The notes below the pieces were generated by a model. The model searched no databases. It was not told the origin of the DNA and saw nothing but the letters and a program-made list of their open reading frames with translations. From Lachnospiraceae bacterium UBA7598 (GTDB lineage: Bacteria; Bacillota; Clostridia; Lachnospirales; Lachnospiraceae): 9,640 bases of DNA. Of this stretch, positions 7,002 through 9,640 are shown piece by piece; positions within the stretch are counted from its first letter, which is position 1, and each line of letters begins with the position of its first letter. A program made the position numbers and the translations under genes. The stretch covers positions 16,456-26,095 of the forward strand of contig DLQV01000137.1 of assembly GCA_002474415.1 (NCBI GenBank). Reading direction: 5' to 3'.

Positions 7002-8096
7002 ATGCTTTCAAATCAGAAATTACAGAATTCATTAAACGAAATTAAAGAGATCAGCCGTATGGATACCGCATTGTTTACAGCAAAGGGGAAGCTGGTGGCA
7101 CATACGGATGAAATGCCATTACCGGAGGCATTAGAACAGCAGGTGGTTGCTGATTTTGCAGAATCGCTTGCTGAAAAACAGACGTATCAGGATTATCATT
7201 TGTACAAGGTGATGGTAGAGGGAGAGACGGAATATATTTTAGTTTGTCTGGTGAATGAAGAGTCATTTCTTGTATGTGCACAGATGGCTGTCTGCCAGAT
7301 CCGGAATCTGGTCATGAGTTTTGCGGAGCAGTTTGACCGCAATAATTTTATGCAAAATATTCTTCTTGGCAATATGCTGATCGTGGATATTTACGGAAAA
7401 GCAAAAAAACACCACATTCAGGAAGTTCCACGTGTAGTTTTTGTGATCGATACCGGAAGTAAAAATAATGATGTGGCGATGGAGCTGGTAAAAAATCTTG
7501 CGGATATCCGGTCAAAGGATTTTGTGACCTGTGTAGATCAGCACAGCATTGTACTGGTCAAAGATGTTTCTAATATAAAAGAGGAGGAGATGGAAGACCG
7601 TCTCTCTAAAATCGCAGGCAGTCTTGCGGATAATTTACATATGGAGGCAATGATCCGTGTGCGCGTTGGTTACGGAAACGTTGTGACGCAGCTTCCGGAA
7701 ATAGCGGAATCTTATCAGGAAGCACGGATGGCTTTGGAAGTCGGTCGTGTTTTTTACGCAAAGTATGACACAATCTCTTACGGAAAGCTTGGTATCGGAC
7801 GTCTGATCTACCAGCTTCCGATGAGTTTATGTAATATGTTTATCAAAGAGGTATTCGGCGAGAAAATTCCGGACATCTTAGATGATGAGGAAGCAATGTC
7901 GACCATCAATAAATTTTTTGAAAATAATCTGAATATATCAGAGACGGCAAGACAGTTGTATGTGCACCGAAATACTCTGGTATACCGTCTGGAGCGTATC
8001 GAGAAAGCAATCGGACTAGATATTCGTACGTTTGATGATGCGATGACTTTTCGGATTGCAGTGATGGTGATTGCTCACATGAAAGATCAGATGTAA
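7002..8096 (+). CDS. PucR/CdaR-family transcriptional regulator
   Basis: This 364-residue protein has the layout of PucR/CdaR-type DNA-binding regulators. Residues 1-115 form an N-terminal region that I cannot assign, possibly a small sensor domain (DTALFTAKGKLVAHTDE, 21-37, looks PAS- or diacid-sensor-like, but only weakly). Residues about 143-258 fit the degenerate GGDEF-like domain common in this family, ending in ESYQEARMALEVG (237-249). The C terminus (300-358) is the PucR-type helix-turn-helix: NISETARQLYVHRNTLVYRL (311-330) followed by ERIEKAIGLDI (331-341). No membrane segment is evident. The ATG follows AGGAGAG (6992-6998) closely. It lies 88 nt after the msmX-type gene, with a hairpin between, and 30 nt before the topoisomerase gene. 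Control of sugar uptake through the neighbouring ATPase is an inference; no ligand or target is shown. Confidence 0.88.
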   Translation: MLSNQKLQNSLNEIKEISRMDTALFTAKGKLVAHTDEMPLPEALEQQVVADFAESLAEKQTYQDYHLYKVMVEGETEYILVCLVNEESFLVCAQMAVCQIRNLVMSFAEQFDRNNFMQNILLGNMLIVDIYGKAKKHHIQEVPRVVFVIDTGSKNNDVAMELVKNLADIRSKDFVTCVDQHSIVLVKDVSNIKEEEMEDRLSKIAGSLADNLHMEAMIRVRVGYGNVVTQLPEIAESYQEARMALEVGRVFYAKYDTISYGKLGIGRLIYQLPMSLCNMFIKEVFGEKIPDILDDEEAMSTINKFFENNLNISETARQLYVHRNTLVYRLERIEKAIGLDIRTFDDAMTFRIAVMVIAHMKDQM

Positions 8097-8126
8097 TTTA
8101 GCAGGATAGTAAGGAGATAGAGGAAC

Positions 8127-9640
8127 ATGTCAGGATATGATGCAAGCAGTATATCGGTACTGGAGGGGCTTGAAGCGGTCCGGAAACGTCCGGGAATGTA
8201 TATCGGAAGTACAACGACCAAAGGACTCAACCACCTGATTTATGAGATTGTCGACAATTCCGTGGATGAGCATCTGGCAGGTGCCTGTGATAAAATATGG
8301 GTGACTCTTGAGGCAGATGGCTCCTGTACGGTAGAAGATAATGGACGAGGTATTCCGGTCGGCATGCATGCAAAGGGAGTATCGGCTGCCCGCGTTGTAT
8401 TTTCTACATTGCACGCAGGAGGAAAATTTGATAACAATGCGTACAAGACAAGTGGAGGACTGCATGGTGTTGGATCTTCGGTAGTCAATGCACTTTCTAC
8501 TTATATGGATGTGGAAATCAGCCAGGGTGGATATGTGTACCATGACCGCTATGCGCAGGGACATCCGGTGGTAGAGCTTGAAAACGGACTTCTTCCAAAG
8601 ATCGGGAAGACAAAAAAGACCGGAACGAAGATCAATTTTCTTCCGGATCCGGAAATTTTTGAGAAGACCAGATTTCGGGAAGACGACGTTAAGAGCCGGA
8701 TGCATGAGACAGCTTACCTGAATCCGAAACTGACGATCATATATGAGGATCGTAGAAAACCGGAAACAGAGCATATTGAATTTCATGAACCGGATGGAAT
8801 CATTGGGTTTGTCAAAGATCTGAACAATAATCTTGAAGTGCTGCATGATGTCATTTACTTCAAAGGGGAAAGTGAAGGCATTGAGGTGGAAGCTGCATTT
8901 CAGTATACCAGCGAGTTCCATGAGAATATCATGGGATTCTGTAACAATATTTATAATTCGGAAGGTGGTGCGCACCTGACCGGATTTAAAACTGCGTTTA
9001 CGACCATTATCAATTCCTATGCAAGAGAACTTGGTATTTTAAAAGAGAAGGATGCAAACTTCAATGGTACAGATGTGAGAAATGGAATGACAGCGGTGAT
9101 TTCCATCAAACATCCGGACCCGCGTTTTGAAGGACAGACGAAGACAAAACTCGATAATCAGGATGCAAACCGTGCAACAGCAAAAGTGACGAGTGATGAA
9201 GTTCCGCTGTTTTTTGATAAAAATTTAGAAACCTTAAAGATTGTGATTGGCTGTGCGGAAAAAGCTGCAAAAATCCGCAAGGCAGAAGAAAAAGCAAGAA
9301 CCAATCTGCTGACTAAGCAGAAGTTTTCGTTCGATTCCAATGGAAAACTGTCCAATTGCGAGAGCCGGGATGCATCCAAGTGTGAGATTTTTATTGTCGA
9401 GGGAGATTCTGCCGGCGGTTCCGCAAAAATGGCAAGAAACCGTATGTATCAGGCGATCATGCCGATCCGCGGGAAAATTCTGAATGTCGAAAAAGCCAGT
9501 ATCGACAAGGTGCTTGCCAATGCGGAAATCAAAACGATGATTAACGCATTTGGCTGTGGTTTTTCAGAAGGATATGGAAATGATTTTGATATTAAGAAGC
9601 TGCGCTATGATAAGATTATTATCATGGCGGATGCCGATGT
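8127..9640 (+). CDS. Type IIA DNA topoisomerase subunit B (GyrB/ParE; 3' end cut by the window)
   Basis: This subunit supplies ATP hydrolysis and part of the cleavage core of gyrase or topoisomerase IV. The first 504 codons are present, of roughly 640 expected. The N-terminal arm runs YDASSISVLEGLEAVRKRPG (4-23). The GHKL ATPase shows E40 and N44 in EIVDN, D71 in EDNGRG, and the glycine-rich lid GGLHGVG (110-116). The transducer has QTKTKL (337-342). Toprim shows EGDSAGG (425-431) and the DxD pair D502/D504. The ATG follows AAGGAG (8111-8116). Gene choice between gyrB and parE is open: recF is not upstream, as it usually is for gyrB, which favours a second enzyme of the parE type with a GyrA/ParC partner downstream. 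GKILNVEK (449-456) is gyrase-like, and the Toprim segment reads MADAD rather than the common MTDAD. Confidence 0.95.
   Translation, partial: MSGYDASSISVLEGLEAVRKRPGMYIGSTTTKGLNHLIYEIVDNSVDEHLAGACDKIWVTLEADGSCTVEDNGRGIPVGMHAKGVSAARVVFSTLHAGGKFDNNAYKTSGGLHGVGSSVVNALSTYMDVEISQGGYVYHDRYAQGHPVVELENGLLPKIGKTKKTGTKINFLPDPEIFEKTRFREDDVKSRMHETAYLNPKLTIIYEDRRKPETEHIEFHEPDGIIGFVKDLNNNLEVLHDVIYFKGESEGIEVEAAFQYTSEFHENIMGFCNNIYNSEGGAHLTGFKTAFTTIINSYARELGILKEKDANFNGTDVRNGMTAVISIKHPDPRFEGQTKTKLDNQDANRATAKVTSDEVPLFFDKNLETLKIVIGCAEKAAKIRKAEEKARTNLLTKQKFSFDSNGKLSNCESRDASKCEIFIVEGDSAGGSAKMARNRMYQAIMPIRGKILNVEKASIDKVLANAEIKTMINAFGCGFSEGYGNDFDIKKLRYDKIIIMADAD

Noticed and set aside
8071..8099. Promoter for the topoisomerase gene from TTGCTC (8071-8076) and TAATTT (8094-8099)
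   Set aside because: Each box matches the consensus at only 3 of 6 positions, no better than chance in this AT-rich sequence; readthrough from the regulator gene is as likely.
8130..8975. A 281-codon open frame on the minus strand
   Set aside because: It is antisense to the ATPase domain of the topoisomerase gene, whose motifs are all intact. The composition is typical of a shadow frame.

Overview
The window looks like an ordinary chromosomal stretch of a Gram-positive anaerobe of the class Clostridia, most likely family Lachnospiraceae (Roseburia/Blautia/Dorea-like). The reasons are strong AGGAGG-type ribosome binding sites, moderate GC with many AT-rich codons, the der-plsY-gpsA gene order, a DUF6449-like membrane protein, and a B. 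subtilis YncF/YosS-like dUTPase. Taxonomy is inferred from remembered family features, not from a search. All eight genes lie on the + strand. I see no mobile element, CRISPR array, tRNA or rRNA.

Layout. (1) 3-1418: the 3' part of a polytopic membrane protein (ABC-2 permease-like half plus an extracytoplasmic DUF6449-like tail), closed by a rho-independent terminator at 1463-1493. (2) 1454-5660: a compact housekeeping operon. It starts from a good sigma-A promoter (1431-1459) whose predicted start falls inside the hairpin of the upstream terminator. Its genes are der (ribosome-assembly GTPase), plsY and gpsA (first steps of phospholipid synthesis), a dUTPase, and an orotate-phosphoribosyltransferase-like protein that lacks the usual catalytic residues. 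The first four genes are separated by only 1-2 nt. A hairpin at 5624-5649 probably ends the operon. (3) 5617-5800: a 184-nt intergenic region with small inverted repeats, leading to an orphan MsmX/UgpC-type ABC ATPase (5801-6913) with codon use typical of a highly expressed gene, followed by a 12-bp perfect-stem terminator. (4) 7002-8096: a PucR/CdaR-type transcription regulator. (5) 8127 to the window end: the first 504 codons of a type IIA topoisomerase B subunit (GyrB/ParE), cut by the window edge.

How the genes work together. GpsA makes sn-glycerol-3-phosphate and PlsY acylates it, so these two are consecutive steps. Der supports 50S ribosome maturation. The dUTPase removes dUTP and supplies dUMP. 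The MsmX-type ATPase has no permease or binding protein beside it, so it probably energises several sugar importers encoded elsewhere; the neighbouring PucR/CdaR-type regulator may link it to carbon supply.

I did not find a clearly new biological system. The items most worth a second look are the catalytically degenerate OPRT-like protein (4972-5616), the overlapping terminator/promoter before der, and the msmX-regulator pair with its structured leader.
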